A stretch of 64,000 bases of DNA from Albimonas sp963977235 (lineage in GTDB: Bacteria; Pseudomonadota; Alphaproteobacteria; Rhodobacterales; Rhodobacteraceae), in NCBI RefSeq assembly GCF_963977235.1, contig NZ_CAXBOD010000021.1, positions 3,010 to 67,009 of the forward strand, read 5' to 3'. Below are positions 32,977 through 42,104 of the stretch, piece after piece (the first letter of the stretch is position 1; each line of letters starts with the position of its first letter). Below the pieces are notes generated by a model, which was given only the letters and a program-made list of their open reading frames with translations, had not been told where the DNA came from and searched no databases. The translations under genes and the position numbers were made by a program.

Positions 32977-33777
32977 ATGCGCGCCGCCATCATCATCCCC
33001 GCTCGCTACAAGAGCTCCCGTTTCCCCGGCAAGCCGCTGCAGGCGCTGAAGGGCGCCGACGGCGTCTCCAAGACCCTGATCCGGCGCAGCTGGGAGGCGG
33101 CGATGGCCGCCGACGGCTTCGCCGAGGTCGCGGTCGCCACCGACGACGAGCGCATCGCCGAACACGCCGCGGGCTTTGGCGCGACGGTGATCATGACGCC
33201 CGAGTCCTGCCGCAACGGGACCGAGCGCTGCGCCGCGGCCGTCCAGGGGCTCGAGGAAATCCCGCATCTGGTGGTGAACCTTCAGGGCGACGCGCCGCTG
33301 ACCCCGCCCTGGTTCGTCGAGGCGCTGCGCGACGCCATGGCCGCGGCGCCCGAGTTCGACGTCGCCACCCCGGTCCTGCGCTGCGACGCCGAGGCCCACG
33401 CGGCCTTCCTCGAGGATCGCGCCGCGGGCCGGGTCGGGGGCACCACCGCGGTCTTCGACCGGGCGGGCCGCGCCCTCTACTTCTCCAAGGAGGTGATCCC
33501 CTACACCGGGCGCGCCTTTGCGGCCGACGAGACCCCGCCGGTCTTCCACCACGTGGGCTGCTACGCCTACCGCCCCGCCGCGCTCTCCGCCTACGCCGGC
33601 TGGCCGGAGGGGGAGCTGGAGCGGTGGGAGGGACTCGAGCAGCTGCGGTTCCTCGAGAACGGGACCCCGCTGAAATGCGTGGAGGTCGACGCCCGCGGCC
33701 GCGTGTTCTGGGAGGTGAACAACCCCCAGGACGTGCCGCGGGTCGAGTCCGCCATGGCCCGCGCCGGCCTCAGCTGA
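32977..33777 (+). CDS. kdsB: 3-deoxy-manno-octulosonate cytidylyltransferase
   Basis: A 266-residue enzyme forming CMP-Kdo from Kdo and CTP, the activated sugar for lipopolysaccharide inner core. Signature IIIPARYKSSRFPGKPL at the N-terminus, VATDDERI, NLQGDAPL with metal-binding Asp, and the C-terminal FWEVNNPQDVPRV. Cytoplasmic. Together with galU, galE and the glycosyltransferase downstream it suggests an envelope-polysaccharide gene set. Confidence 0.95.
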   Translation: MRAAIIIPARYKSSRFPGKPLQALKGADGVSKTLIRRSWEAAMAADGFAEVAVATDDERIAEHAAGFGATVIMTPESCRNGTERCAAAVQGLEEIPHLVVNLQGDAPLTPPWFVEALRDAMAAAPEFDVATPVLRCDAEAHAAFLEDRAAGRVGGTTAVFDRAGRALYFSKEVIPYTGRAFAADETPPVFHHVGCYAYRPAALSAYAGWPEGELERWEGLEQLRFLENGTPLKCVEVDARGRVFWEVNNPQDVPRVESAMARAGLS

Positions 33778-33984
33778 AGCTGGGTGCCTGCGCCCACGCG
33801 CCGCGGGAATTGCGACCGCGACGCCGAGTTCCGGTCACGACGGCGTCACGTCGTCGTGTCCACAGTGCCCCGCGCCGCGCGGGCGTCGGATCGGCGACGG
33901 TCCGCCCGCGCGAGGCGACGGCGAACAGGATCGAATGGCGCGCCACGGCTCCGGCCGCGGACGCAGGCCGCAACGAGGACGAGA

Positions 33985-34881
33985 ATGAGCAACAAGGTCA
34001 CGAAGGCGATCTTTCCGGTCGCGGGTCTGGGCACGCGCTTCCTGCCGGCCACCAAGGCGATCCCCAAGGAGGTCCTGCCGCTGGTCGACCGTCCGCTGAT
34101 CCAGTACGCGATCGACGAGGCCCGCGCCGCCGGCATCCGGGAGTTCATCTTCGTCACCTCGCGCGGGAAATCCGCGCTGGAGGACTATTTCGACCTCGCC
34201 CCCGAGCTTGAGCGCGCCCTCGAGGACAAGGGCAAGACCGACCTGCTGGGCGAGGTGCGCAAGGCCAACATGGACAGCGGCCAGATCGCCTATGTCCGCC
34301 AGACCGAGGCGCTGGGCCTGGGCCACGCCGTGTGGTGCGCCCGCCGCCTGATCGGCCCGGACGAGCCGGTCGCGGTGCTGCTGCCCGACGACGTGATCTC
34401 GGCCGAGACGCCCTGCCTCGAGCAGATGATGGACTCCTACGCCGACACCGGCGGCTGCATGGTCGCCACCATGGAGGTCCCGCGCGAGCAGGTCTCGGCC
34501 TACGGCGTGCTGGACGTGGCCGAGGACATGGGCCGGCTGGTCAAGGCGCGGGGCATGGTCGAGAAGCCCAAGGTGAACCCGCCCTCGAACCTGGCGGTGA
34601 TCGGGCGCTACATCCTTCCCCCCACCGTGTTCACCACCCTCAACGCGGGCCAGAAGGGCGCGGGGGGCGAGATCCAGCTGACCGACGCCATCGCCCGCGA
34701 GATCGATGAGGGCCGCGACGTCTACGGCTACCGGTTCGAGGGGCGGCGCTTCGACTGCGGCTCCAAGTCCGGCTTCCTGAAGGCCACCGTCGCCTTCGGC
34801 CTGGCGCGTCCCGACCTGGGCCCCGACTTCGCGGAGTTCCTGCGCGACACCGTCAACTACATGCCCGCTCCGGGGGAATAA
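33985..34881 (+). CDS. galU: UTP–glucose-1-phosphate uridylyltransferase
   Basis: A 298-residue enzyme producing UDP-glucose. Motifs: AIFPVAGLGTRFLPATKAIPKEVLPLVDRPLIQYAIDEA, ALGLGHAVWCA, VLLPDDVI, VEKPK and FDCGSKSGFLKA. ATG 33985 is used; the frame remains open for 67 codons upstream, but those residues are Arg/Ala-rich and not conserved. A 207-bp gap separates it from kdsB and may hold a promoter. It is followed by galE after seven bases, so UDP-glucose production and its conversion to UDP-galactose are coupled. Confidence 0.96.
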   Translation: MSNKVTKAIFPVAGLGTRFLPATKAIPKEVLPLVDRPLIQYAIDEARAAGIREFIFVTSRGKSALEDYFDLAPELERALEDKGKTDLLGEVRKANMDSGQIAYVRQTEALGLGHAVWCARRLIGPDEPVAVLLPDDVISAETPCLEQMMDSYADTGGCMVATMEVPREQVSAYGVLDVAEDMGRLVKARGMVEKPKVNPPSNLAVIGRYILPPTVFTTLNAGQKGAGGEIQLTDAIAREIDEGRDVYGYRFEGRRFDCGSKSGFLKATVAFGLARPDLGPDFAEFLRDTVNYMPAPGE

Positions 34882-34888
34882 CGCGACC

Positions 34889-35872
34889 ATGGCGAAAGTT
34901 CTGGTGACCGGCGGCGCCGGCTACATCGGCTCGCACGGCTGCAAGGCCCTGCGCGCAGCGGGGCATGAGCCCGTGGTCTTCGACAACTTCCGCACCGGCT
35001 GGAAACAGGCGGTGAAGTTCGGCGAGATGATCGAGGGCGACCTGCTGGACGAGGCCGCCCTCAAGGCCGCGTTCGCGCAGGTGAAGCCCGACGCGGTGAT
35101 GCATTTCGCGGCGCTGTCGAACGTCGGCGAGTCGGTGGCGAACCCCGAGCTCTACTGGCGCAACAACGTCGGCGGCTCGCTCAACCTGCTCTGCGCGATG
35201 CGCGACGCGGGCGTGGGCTCGATCGTGTTCTCCTCGACGGCCGCCACCTATGGCGAGCCCGACCAGGACCCGATCACCGAGACCGCGCCCCAGCGGCCGA
35301 TCAACGCCTACGGCGCCTCGAAGCTGGCGGTCGAGGCGCTGCTCGACGACTTCGAGAAGGCCCACGGCATCCGCTCGATCGCGTTCCGCTACTTCAACGT
35401 GGCCGGCGCCGACCCCGACCGCCAGATCGGCGAGCATCACGTGCCCGAGACGCACCTGATCCCCAACGTGCTCGACGCCGCGGCCGGCGCGCGCGAGGCG
35501 CTGACGGTGAACGGCGACGATTATCCCACGCCCGACGGCACCTGCATCCGCGACTATGTCCACGTCATGGACCTGGTCGACGCCCATGTGCTGGGGACCG
35601 AGTGGCTGCTGGCGGGCAAGCCCAGCCAGCGGCTGAACCTCGGCACCGGCTCGGGCTTCTCGATCTGGCAGGTGATCGACGCGGCCAAGGAGGTCGTGGG
35701 GACCGAGATCCCGCTGTCCGTCGGCCCGCGCCGCCCCGGCGATCCCTCGCGGCTGGTCTGCGACGGCGCGCGGGCGCGCGAGGTGCTGGGCTGGGAGCCG
35801 AAACGCTCGGTGATGGCCGAGATGATCGGCGACGCCTGGGGCTGGCGGCAGACCGGCCGCTACTCGGCCTGA
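34889..35872 (+). CDS. galE: UDP-glucose 4-epimerase
   Basis: A 327-residue short-chain dehydrogenase-type epimerase. The N-terminal NAD motif is VLVTGGAGYIGSHGC, the catalytic triad Ser in FSSTAATYGEP and YGASK (Tyr-x-x-x-Lys), and RYFNVAGADPD and IRDYVHVMDL follow, as in GalE. It interconverts UDP-glucose and UDP-galactose in the cytoplasm. Seven bases after galU and seven before the glycosyltransferase: one operon. Confidence 0.95.
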   Translation: MAKVLVTGGAGYIGSHGCKALRAAGHEPVVFDNFRTGWKQAVKFGEMIEGDLLDEAALKAAFAQVKPDAVMHFAALSNVGESVANPELYWRNNVGGSLNLLCAMRDAGVGSIVFSSTAATYGEPDQDPITETAPQRPINAYGASKLAVEALLDDFEKAHGIRSIAFRYFNVAGADPDRQIGEHHVPETHLIPNVLDAAAGAREALTVNGDDYPTPDGTCIRDYVHVMDLVDAHVLGTEWLLAGKPSQRLNLGTGSGFSIWQVIDAAKEVVGTEIPLSVGPRRPGDPSRLVCDGARAREVLGWEPKRSVMAEMIGDAWGWRQTGRYSA

Positions 35873-35879
35873 GCGCGGC

Positions 35880-37109
35880 ATGGCCCGGCGCCTGCTGGAC
35901 CTGACCCGCACCGTGGCCCGCGCCGGGCGGCTGACGCCCGGCGCCATCGACCGGACCGAGCGCGCCTGGGCCGCGCGCCTCTCGGCCGACCCCGAGGCGC
36001 GGTTCCTGGTCTCGGCGGGCCCGCGCCATCTGCTGCTGGACGGCGCCGGCGCCCAGACCCTGATCGCGGCGCTCGAAAGCGGCGAGGAGCTGCCTCCCGC
36101 CGACCTCCGCGGCGCCTTCTCCCCCTGGAAGACCGAACGTCAGCGGCGCGCCGACAGCCTCGCGCGGCGCCTGTCGCTGGGGATGGGCGAGGATCTGACC
36201 GCCCTGCTCGCCGCCCAGCCCGGCCGCTGGACCTATCTCAACATGGCCCAGGCGCAGCTCGACGCCGCCCGACTGAAGGCGCTGCGCGCCGGCGGCGCGC
36301 GGCGGGCGGTGGCGATGGCCCACGACCTTGTGGCGCTGGAGCGGCCGGAGCTGACCCGACCGACCGAGCCCACGCGCCTGCTCGCCTTCCTCGCCGCCGC
36401 GGGCCTGTGCGACGGGCTGATCTACGCCTCGCGCGAGACGGCCGAGATCGCCGCCCGGGGGCTCGAATCCCCGCCTCCGGGCCGGCTGGCTCCGCCGGGG
36501 GTGACGCCCCTGCCCACGCCCTCGGGCGCGGACGCCGACGACGCGGCCGAGGCCGAGGGCGCCTTCGTGATGCTGGGCGCGATCGAGCCGCGGCGGAACC
36601 ACTTGGCCATGCTGTGGATCTGGCGGCGCCTGTGGGACGAGCTGGGCGACGCGGCGCCGCGCCTGTTCATCCTCGGCCGCCGGGCCTCGGAGTCGGAGAT
36701 GGTGCAGGACATCCTCGACCGCTCGCCCATGGCCGGGCGCATCGTGTTCGAACGCAGCGAGCTGTCGGACGCGCAGGTCGCGGGGCGCCTCTCGGTCGCC
36801 TGCGCGCTGCTGGCGCCGAGCTTCGCCGAGGGCTCTGGCCTCGCGGTGGCCGAGGCGCTGACGCTGGGCTGCCCGGTGCTGGCCGCCGACATCCCCGCCC
36901 TGCGCGCCGCCGGCGGCGAGACGCCCGAGTTCATCGACCCGCTGGACCTGCCCGAGTGGCTGGAGGCGATTCTCGCCTACGCCCATCCCGCCGAGGACGG
37001 ACCCGACCGGCGCGGCGCCCAGCTGGGCCGACTCGCCGCCTGGCAGCCGCGCGCCTGGGCTGACCACTTTGCAGAAGTGGATGATTTTCTGGAGGAAATC
37101 GGGGCCTGA
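35880..37109 (+). CDS. Group 1-like (GT-B) glycosyltransferase
   Basis: A 409-residue predicted cytoplasmic GT-B enzyme. The C-terminal half has the retaining GT4-type E-x7-E signature in APSFAEGSGLAVAEALTLGCPVLAADIPALRA. The segment VMLGAIEPRRNHLAMLWIWRRL is typical of mannosyl/galactosyltransferase GT4 members acting on surface polysaccharide. The donor is unknown, but UDP-glucose or UDP-galactose from the two preceding genes is plausible. Start ATG 35880. Confidence 0.85.
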   Translation: MARRLLDLTRTVARAGRLTPGAIDRTERAWAARLSADPEARFLVSAGPRHLLLDGAGAQTLIAALESGEELPPADLRGAFSPWKTERQRRADSLARRLSLGMGEDLTALLAAQPGRWTYLNMAQAQLDAARLKALRAGGARRAVAMAHDLVALERPELTRPTEPTRLLAFLAAAGLCDGLIYASRETAEIAARGLESPPPGRLAPPGVTPLPTPSGADADDAAEAEGAFVMLGAIEPRRNHLAMLWIWRRLWDELGDAAPRLFILGRRASESEMVQDILDRSPMAGRIVFERSELSDAQVAGRLSVACALLAPSFAEGSGLAVAEALTLGCPVLAADIPALRAAGGETPEFIDPLDLPEWLEAILAYAHPAEDGPDRRGAQLGRLAAWQPRAWADHFAEVDDFLEEIGA

Positions 37110-37120
37110 AACCGAAGGGC

Positions 37121-37378
37121 CAGGATCAGGGATCCTGTCACGCACGCGTCACGCCCGCACCTTCATACAGACGATGAAGGCGGGCCGCGCGCGGTCTGCG
37201 TTGGGGAAACCGCGGCACGCGGTTCCGTGGCCCGCCACCCCCTCCGGCCGCGAACCGCGCCGGGGGGGAGCTCCCAGAGACGGCCTCCTTCGGGGGGCCG
37301 GAACGCGGCGCCCGGGGACGGCACTCCTCTGGGCGCGCGTGGGAGCGGAGGGGCCGGGCGGCGACGCCCGGCCCCTTT
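37121..37378 (+). ncRNA. Candidate structured RNA (unassigned)
   Basis: Consecutive inverted repeats suggest a folded transcript. CAGGATC/GATCCTG is at 37121-37137. A bulged 12-bp stem built on CCTTCAT/ATGAAGG lies at 37153-37185. AACCGCG/CGCGGTT is at 37208-37224. A stem CGGCCTCC/GGGGGCCG with a TTC-containing loop lies around 37275-37297. An 11-bp terminator stem follows at 37349-37376 with TTT. It may be an sRNA, a 3' UTR-derived RNA of the galE–glycosyltransferase operon, or chance GC pairing. It matches no RNA family I know (not 6S, SRP RNA, tmRNA or RNase P). Confidence 0.25.
37349..37378 (+). terminator. Intrinsic terminator
   Basis: A perfect 11-bp stem AGGGGCCGGGC/GCCCGGCCCCT (37349-37359, 37366-37376) with TTT at 37376-37378. 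It lies about 240 bp past the glycosyltransferase stop, a distance that leaves room for an independent RNA. Confidence 0.75.
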
Positions 37379-37470
37379 GATGTCGGAACACATCGGCAGG
37401 GGAGGCAAGGCCCGGCCGCGCCTTTCGGGGCCCGCCTCCGGCATATCCGGGCGCCGAGCCCGTGCGGCCT

Positions 37471-38808
37471 TCAGCCCTGCGCGCGCACCAGGGCGGCGAA
37501 GCGACGCGCGATCGCCGGCGCCTGGCCTAGGTGGGCGGCGGGGTCCAGCGCGGCGGGCCAGTCGATGTCCTGCGCGCCCTGCGTTCCGGCCAGCACCTCG
37601 ACCAGCGGCCGGCCGCTGCGCGCGGCCTCGGCGCAGGCCGTCTTGACCAGCGCCTGGGCCTGCGGACGCGGCAGGGTCTCGGCCAGGCGGAAGCTCGCGG
37701 CCTCGGCCATCATCAGCCCGCCCGTGGCGTCCATGTTGGCCCGCATCCGCGCCGGGTCCGGGCGCAGCGAGGCGACCTGCGCCTCGGCATGGCGCAGCGC
37801 CGCGGCGGAGGCCACGCACAGCTGCGGCAGGCTCAGCCACTCCAGCGTCCAGGCGGCGCCGTCGCGCTCATGGCCGGCCAGCATCGCCTCCTGCGCGGCG
37901 CCCGAGAGGCGCGAGGTCAGGCGGGCCAGCGAGACCAGCGCCTCGGCCGCCACCGGGTTGGCCTTGTGGGGCATGGTCGAGGAGCCGCCCCCCTCCCCCG
38001 CGCGCAGCTCGCCGACCTCGGACTGGGACAGGACGACCAGATCGAGGCCGATCTTGCCGAGACTCGCGGTCTGGATGGCGAGGGCGGCGGCGAGCTCGGC
38101 CAGCCCGTCGCGGCCGGCGTGCCAAGGCAGCTCGGGACAGGCGAGGTCGAGCTCGGCGGCCATCGCGCGGGCCACCTCGTCGGCCCGCGGCCCCAGCGCG
38201 GCGGAGTTGCCCGAGGCGCCCGCCAGCGACAGCGCCAGAACCCGCGGGCGCATCTGGGCCAGTCGCTCGCGCGCGCGCAGCAGCGGCGCCCCCCAGGCCG
38301 CGAGCCGCGCGCCCAGCGTGGTCGGCGTGGCGATCTGGCCGCGGGTGCGCGCGGCCATCGGCAGCTCGGCCCAGCGCTCGGCCCCGTCCGCGAGATGGCC
38401 CAGGATCGCGGCGAGCCGCGCGTCGCACAGCGCCAGGAACGGCCGCAGCCGCAGCACCAGGGCGGTGTCGAGGATGTCCTGGCTGGTCGCGCCGTGGTGC
38501 ACGAAGGCCGCGTGCTCAGGCGCGCCCATGGCCGCGCGGAACGCTTCGACGAAGGCCGGCACGACCACGCCCGAGGCGGCGGCGCCGGCGGCCAGCGCGG
38601 CGGGATCGATCGCGACCTCGCGCGCGGCGCGGTGGATGGCGCGGGCGGCAGTCTCGGGGATCAGCCCCAGCTCGCCCTGGGCCCTGGCCAGCGCGCCCTC
38701 GGCCAGCAGCATGGCGCGGATCTCGGAGGCGTCCGAGAACAGCCGCGCCGCCTGCGGGTCCGAGAGGTGCTCGCGCAGCATCGGGCTGTCGAAAGGGCTG
38801 GCGGTCAT
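37471..38808 (-). CDS. Fumarase/argininosuccinase-superfamily lyase, PcaB-like
   Basis: A 445-residue homotetrameric lyase-type protein. The signature loop GSSTMPHKANPV is intact, with the catalytic Ser, and HHGATSQDILDTA is the second conserved region. The closest named families are 3-carboxy-cis,cis-muconate cycloisomerase (PcaB, protocatechuate breakdown) and adenylosuccinate lyase; the GATSQD form and length favour PcaB. No other pca gene is nearby, so the role is uncertain. ATG 38808 is preceded by GGAGAG; a longer upstream frame is not conserved. Confidence 0.8.
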   Translation of the reverse strand: MTASPFDSPMLREHLSDPQAARLFSDASEIRAMLLAEGALARAQGELGLIPETAARAIHRAAREVAIDPAALAAGAAASGVVVPAFVEAFRAAMGAPEHAAFVHHGATSQDILDTALVLRLRPFLALCDARLAAILGHLADGAERWAELPMAARTRGQIATPTTLGARLAAWGAPLLRARERLAQMRPRVLALSLAGASGNSAALGPRADEVARAMAAELDLACPELPWHAGRDGLAELAAALAIQTASLGKIGLDLVVLSQSEVGELRAGEGGGSSTMPHKANPVAAEALVSLARLTSRLSGAAQEAMLAGHERDGAAWTLEWLSLPQLCVASAAALRHAEAQVASLRPDPARMRANMDATGGLMMAEAASFRLAETLPRPQAQALVKTACAEAARSGRPLVEVLAGTQGAQDIDWPAALDPAAHLGQAPAIARRFAALVRAQG

Positions 38809-39076
38809 CGGCGGCTCTCCGCGGCAGGCTGGAACGGCGCGCACCCTGCCCCCGCGCGCGCGCCGACGCAACGCCGCGGGGGTCCCGGGGACAGGCAGGC
38901 GAGACCTCGGCGGCGCCGTGGCGACGGCTCGCGATGCAGACGACGATCAGGGGGCCTGGAGCATCCCCCGAGCCCGGGCGCCGGCGCCGAATGGCGCCGT
39001 CCCCCGCCCCGGCGCGCCGGGGTGGGCGGGCGGGAGGCGTGCCGGGGCGGGGGAAACCTGCCCGCCCGCGCGGCGA

Positions 39077-40270
39077 TCAGCCGGCCGCGGCTTCCGCCGC
39101 AATGTCGGAGGCCTTGCGCCGCCCGCGCTCGGTGGCCGACTTAAGCTGCCCGCAGGCGGCCATGATGTCCTGCCCGCGCGGCGTGCGCACCGGGCTGGCG
39201 TAGCCGGCGCGGTTGACGATCTCGGCGAAGCTCTCGATCCGGTCCCAGTCCGAACGTTCGTAGGGGGAGCCGGGCCAGGGGTTGAACGGGATCAGGTTGA
39301 TCTTGGCGGGGATCCCGGCGATCAGCTGCACCAGGCGCTTGGCGTCGGCGTCGGAGTCGTTGACGTCCTTGAGCATCACATACTCGAAGGTGATCCGCTC
39401 GGCGTTCGACAGGCGCGGATACTCCCGACACGCCTTCAGCAAGGCGTCGAGGTTCCACTTCCTGTTGATCGGTACCAGCACGTCGCGCAGCTCGTCGCGC
39501 ACGGCATGGAGCGAGATCGCCAGCAGCGAGCCGATCTCGGCCCCCGCCCGCGCGATATTGGGCACCACGCCCGAGGTCGACAGCGTGATCCGGCGACGCG
39601 AGATCGACAGCCCCTCGTTGTCCATGGCGATCTTCATCGCGTCGCGCACGCCCTCGAAGTTGTAGAGCGGCTCGCCCATGCCCATCAGCACGATGTTGCT
39701 GAGCATCCGCCGCTCGGGCGGGCGCTGGCCGGCGACGGGCCACTCGCCCAGGTCGTCGCGGCAGACCAGGATCTGCGCGACGATCTCCTCGGGCGTCAGG
39801 TTGCGCACCAGCTTCTGGGTGCCGGTGTGGCAGAAGGTGCAGGTCAGCGTGCAGCCCACCTGGGAGGAGACGCACAGCGTGCCGCGGTCCTCCTCGGGGA
39901 TGTAGACCGCCTCGACCTCATGTCCGCCCGAGAGGCGCAGCAGGTACTTGCGGGTGCCGTCGTTGGAGACCTGGCGGGTGACGATCTCGGGCCGGTCGAG
40001 GCGGAAGTGCTCGGCCAGCTGGGCGCGGTAGCCCTTGGCCAGGCTGGTCATCTCGGCGAAGTCGGTGGCGCCGCGCTGGTAGATCCACGACCACAACTGC
40101 GTCGCGCGCATCTTCGCCTGGCCCTCGGGGGTTCCGGCCTCGATCAGCGCCTCGATCATCTGGGGGCGGGTCAGCCCGACCAGCGGCCGCAGCCCCGCGG
40201 TCGCCTTCGGCGCGAAACCGGGCGTGTCCTGCGTCAGCGGCGCGGCCGCAGCGGTGGGAACCGAGGTCAT
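39077..40270 (-). CDS. rlmN: 23S rRNA (A2503-C2)/tRNA (A37-C2) methyltransferase RlmN
   Basis: A 397-residue radical-SAM enzyme. The 4Fe-4S motif C-x3-C-x2-C is C140-TLT-C144-TF-C147. The N-terminal helical domain has MRATQLWSWIYQRG, NIVLMGMGEPLYN lies in the barrel, and the second catalytic Cys is in GQDIMAACGQL near the C-terminus. RlmN methylates A2503 of 23S rRNA and A37 of some tRNAs through a Cys-methyl intermediate. ATG 40270 has GGAGAACGCC upstream; a 16-codon extension is unlikely. Confidence 0.96.
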   Translation of the reverse strand: MTSVPTAAAAPLTQDTPGFAPKATAGLRPLVGLTRPQMIEALIEAGTPEGQAKMRATQLWSWIYQRGATDFAEMTSLAKGYRAQLAEHFRLDRPEIVTRQVSNDGTRKYLLRLSGGHEVEAVYIPEEDRGTLCVSSQVGCTLTCTFCHTGTQKLVRNLTPEEIVAQILVCRDDLGEWPVAGQRPPERRMLSNIVLMGMGEPLYNFEGVRDAMKIAMDNEGLSISRRRITLSTSGVVPNIARAGAEIGSLLAISLHAVRDELRDVLVPINRKWNLDALLKACREYPRLSNAERITFEYVMLKDVNDSDADAKRLVQLIAGIPAKINLIPFNPWPGSPYERSDWDRIESFAEIVNRAGYASPVRTPRGQDIMAACGQLKSATERGRRKASDIAAEAAAG

Positions 40271-40413
40271 GGCGTTCTCCGGGGCTCGGGTCGGGCGTCT
40301 TCGCGAGGCGCGGCGCAAGGATCAGGTCTCGCGGTCCGCACCGGTCACTGCGACCGCCAGCGCGGCCTGCATCACTTGCCGCGAGACCGCCTGCGCGGCC
40401 TGCACGAATGGCA

Positions 40414-40440
40414 GCGCCCCCCGCGAAAAGCGGAGGGCGC
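40414..40440. repeat. Inverted repeat between ialB-like gene and rlmN
   Basis: An 11-bp stem with one mismatch (40414-40424 and 40430-40440, loop GAAAA). No T-tract on the minus strand. It may reduce read-through from the IalB-family gene into rlmN. Confidence 0.45.
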
Positions 40441-40553
40441 GTCGCGCGTCACATAGCATTTCCACGCGCCACCTCCAAGGGGGGGCGCGCGCAGGGCGCG
40501 AATCGCGCGCTCGCCAAAGGGGCGCCGGTCCCGGAGGCGGACGCCCCCCGGCC

Positions 40554-41117
40554 CTACTTGCAGCGGTTCTGGGCCGAGGTCATCGCATCGGTGAAGCCCA
40601 GCAGCGAGAAACGGTCGATCGTCGTGGTCCCGCGCGCCGAGACGCCGGTCATCACGATCGCCGCCCCCGCCTTCATCGCCGAGAGGATCTCGCCGTCGTC
40701 GTTGGGATAGGTCCAGGCGTTCTCGCCCTCGGTGAACAGCTCGAACTCGCGCGAGCCGATCTCCGCGGTCACGGTCGATCCGTCGCGGAACGGATAGCCC
40801 GCAACCATCGCGATCTCGCTGTCGACGCCCTGGCGGGGCCGCACGGCCACGGTCAGGTAGATGTCGCCGCGCTGGACCTGCACCGGCTTGCCGGCGCGTT
40901 TGGCCACCGAGCTCTGCGGCTGGGTCACGATCCAGCACACCGGCCCGCCGGCGTCTGCGGTGAACACCGACCAGTCGCGGAACGCCTCGACCCGATTGGT
41001 GGATTGCTGCGCGGTCGCCTGGGCAGGCGCCCCCTGGACCGCCGCCAGGGCCAGCGCCGCCGCAGCCAGCCGCGCACCGATGCGCTTGATGCCCGCGCGT
41101 TTCGCCTCAGCCTTCAT
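40554..41117 (-). CDS. Invasion-associated locus B (IalB) family exported protein
   Basis: A 187-residue exported protein. A signal peptide (MKAEAKRAGIKRIG, then an alanine-rich core, cleavage near ATAQQ) is followed by the IalB-type domain: VEAFRDWSVFTADAGGPVCWIVTQP with a conserved Cys, and a C-terminal Cys in SAQNRCK that likely pairs with it. IalB was named in Bartonella as an invasion factor, but homologues are common in free-living Rhodobacterales and their role is unknown. ATG 41117 is chosen because the signal peptide starts there. Divergent from the sigma factor gene. Confidence 0.85.
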   Translation of the reverse strand: MKAEAKRAGIKRIGARLAAAALALAAVQGAPAQATAQQSTNRVEAFRDWSVFTADAGGPVCWIVTQPQSSVAKRAGKPVQVQRGDIYLTVAVRPRQGVDSEIAMVAGYPFRDGSTVTAEIGSREFELFTEGENAWTYPNDDGEILSAMKAGAAIVMTGVSARGTTTIDRFSLLGFTDAMTSAQNRCK

Positions 41118-41423
41118 GCTCGCCTCGATTCGCCTGCAATCGTCGTTCTTCCTGCCCCGCCGGCGAGCCCTTGTCGCGACGTCGCGGAGCGGCCGCGTCG
41201 CGGTCGTCCCCAAGGCGTCGCCGACGGGCTCGTCCGTCGGTTCGCGCGCCGGTCTTTCCTGCCGACGCGTTGCGGCCTAATCTAGACGCAAATCGGGCGA
41301 CGGCGCCACCCCGCCGCGCTCGGGCCCGCATCACGACCCCGCGTCGCCGCACGCGGGTCTTTCGCGAACCGCCCGCGCGCCTTGCCCGCGTCGGGCCGCC
41401 CCAGAGGGACCCTGCCCACGTCC
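41118..41423. other. 306-bp divergent promoter region
   Basis: It lies between the IalB-family gene (minus) and the ECF sigma gene (plus). A short A/T-richer patch CCTAATCTAGACGCAAAT at about 41276-41293 is the best promoter area, but no -35/-10 pair is convincing and no TGATC-type RpoE site was found. Confidence 0.4.
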
Positions 41424-42104
41424 ATGCCGCACGACCCGCGCCAAGACCCGCCCGACGACCGCCCCGGCGGAGCGGGACGGACGGCGCCGTCGGGCGCCGC
41501 TACGGAACACCCCTCGCCCCTCGCCCGGGACGGCGACGAGGGCCCCTCCGACGCCGAGCTGCTGGCGCGCCTGGCCGCCGCCGACGACCGCGCCGCCTTC
41601 GCCGAGCTTTTCGCCCGCTACGCCGGGCGGATCCGCGCCTTCCTGCTGCGCGGGGGCGCCCATGGCGACGTGGTCGAGGAGGCGACGCAGGACGTCTTCG
41701 TCTCGGTCTGGCGGCGGGCTTCGACCTACGATCCCGCGAAGGCCGGCGTCTCGACCTGGATCTACGCCATCGCGCGCAACCGGCGCATCGACCTGATCCG
41801 CCGCCAGACCCGCCCCGCGCCCGACCCCAACGATCCCCTGTTCCAGCCCGACGCGCCCGAGGATCCCGCCCGCGCCGCCGCCACCGCCGACCGCGACGCC
41901 CGCGTGCGCGACGCCCTGGCCGGGCTCGGCAAGGAACAGCTTGAAGCGGTGCGCCTGACCTTCTACGCGGGGCTCACCCAGGCCGAGATCGCCCAGGCGA
42001 CCGGGGCGCCGCTGGGGACGGTGAAGTCCCGCCTGCGCCTCGCCTTCGCGCGGCTGCGCGAGGCGCTGGGCGAGGACTTCTCGGTGGAGCTGAACGATGA
42101 CTGA
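41424..42104 (+). CDS. ECF-type RNA polymerase sigma factor (RpoE-like)
   Basis: A 226-residue ECF sigma factor. Region 2 (about 55-125) reads FAELFARYAGRIRAFLLRGG, EEATQDVFVSVWRRA and STWIYAIARNRRIDLIRR. Region 4 (about 158-215) has LTQAEIAQATGAPLGTVKSRLRLAFARLREAL. The layout resembles the RpoE/ECF11 type that answers singlet oxygen in Rhodobacter sphaeroides. A non-conserved acidic/Pro-rich N-terminus of about 40 residues precedes region 2. No ChrR-like zinc anti-sigma gene follows; the next gene is an asparaginase overlapping by eight bases. How it is controlled is unclear. Confidence 0.88.
   Translation: MPHDPRQDPPDDRPGGAGRTAPSGAATEHPSPLARDGDEGPSDAELLARLAAADDRAAFAELFARYAGRIRAFLLRGGAHGDVVEEATQDVFVSVWRRASTYDPAKAGVSTWIYAIARNRRIDLIRRQTRPAPDPNDPLFQPDAPEDPARAAATADRDARVRDALAGLGKEQLEAVRLTFYAGLTQAEIAQATGAPLGTVKSRLRLAFARLREALGEDFSVELNDD

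Larger units (their letters stand above)
37110..37470. other. 361-bp non-coding gap with serial hairpins
   Basis: No convincing coding frame exists on either strand, only Arg/Pro-rich shadows. The gap contains five separate hairpins and ends in a T-tailed terminator; see the candidate RNA entry. Confidence 0.55.

Noticed and set aside
37069..37380. 103-codon frame overlapping the end of the glycosyltransferase gene
   Set aside because: Arg/Gly/Pro-rich with no domain; it crosses several hairpins and is better explained as non-coding.
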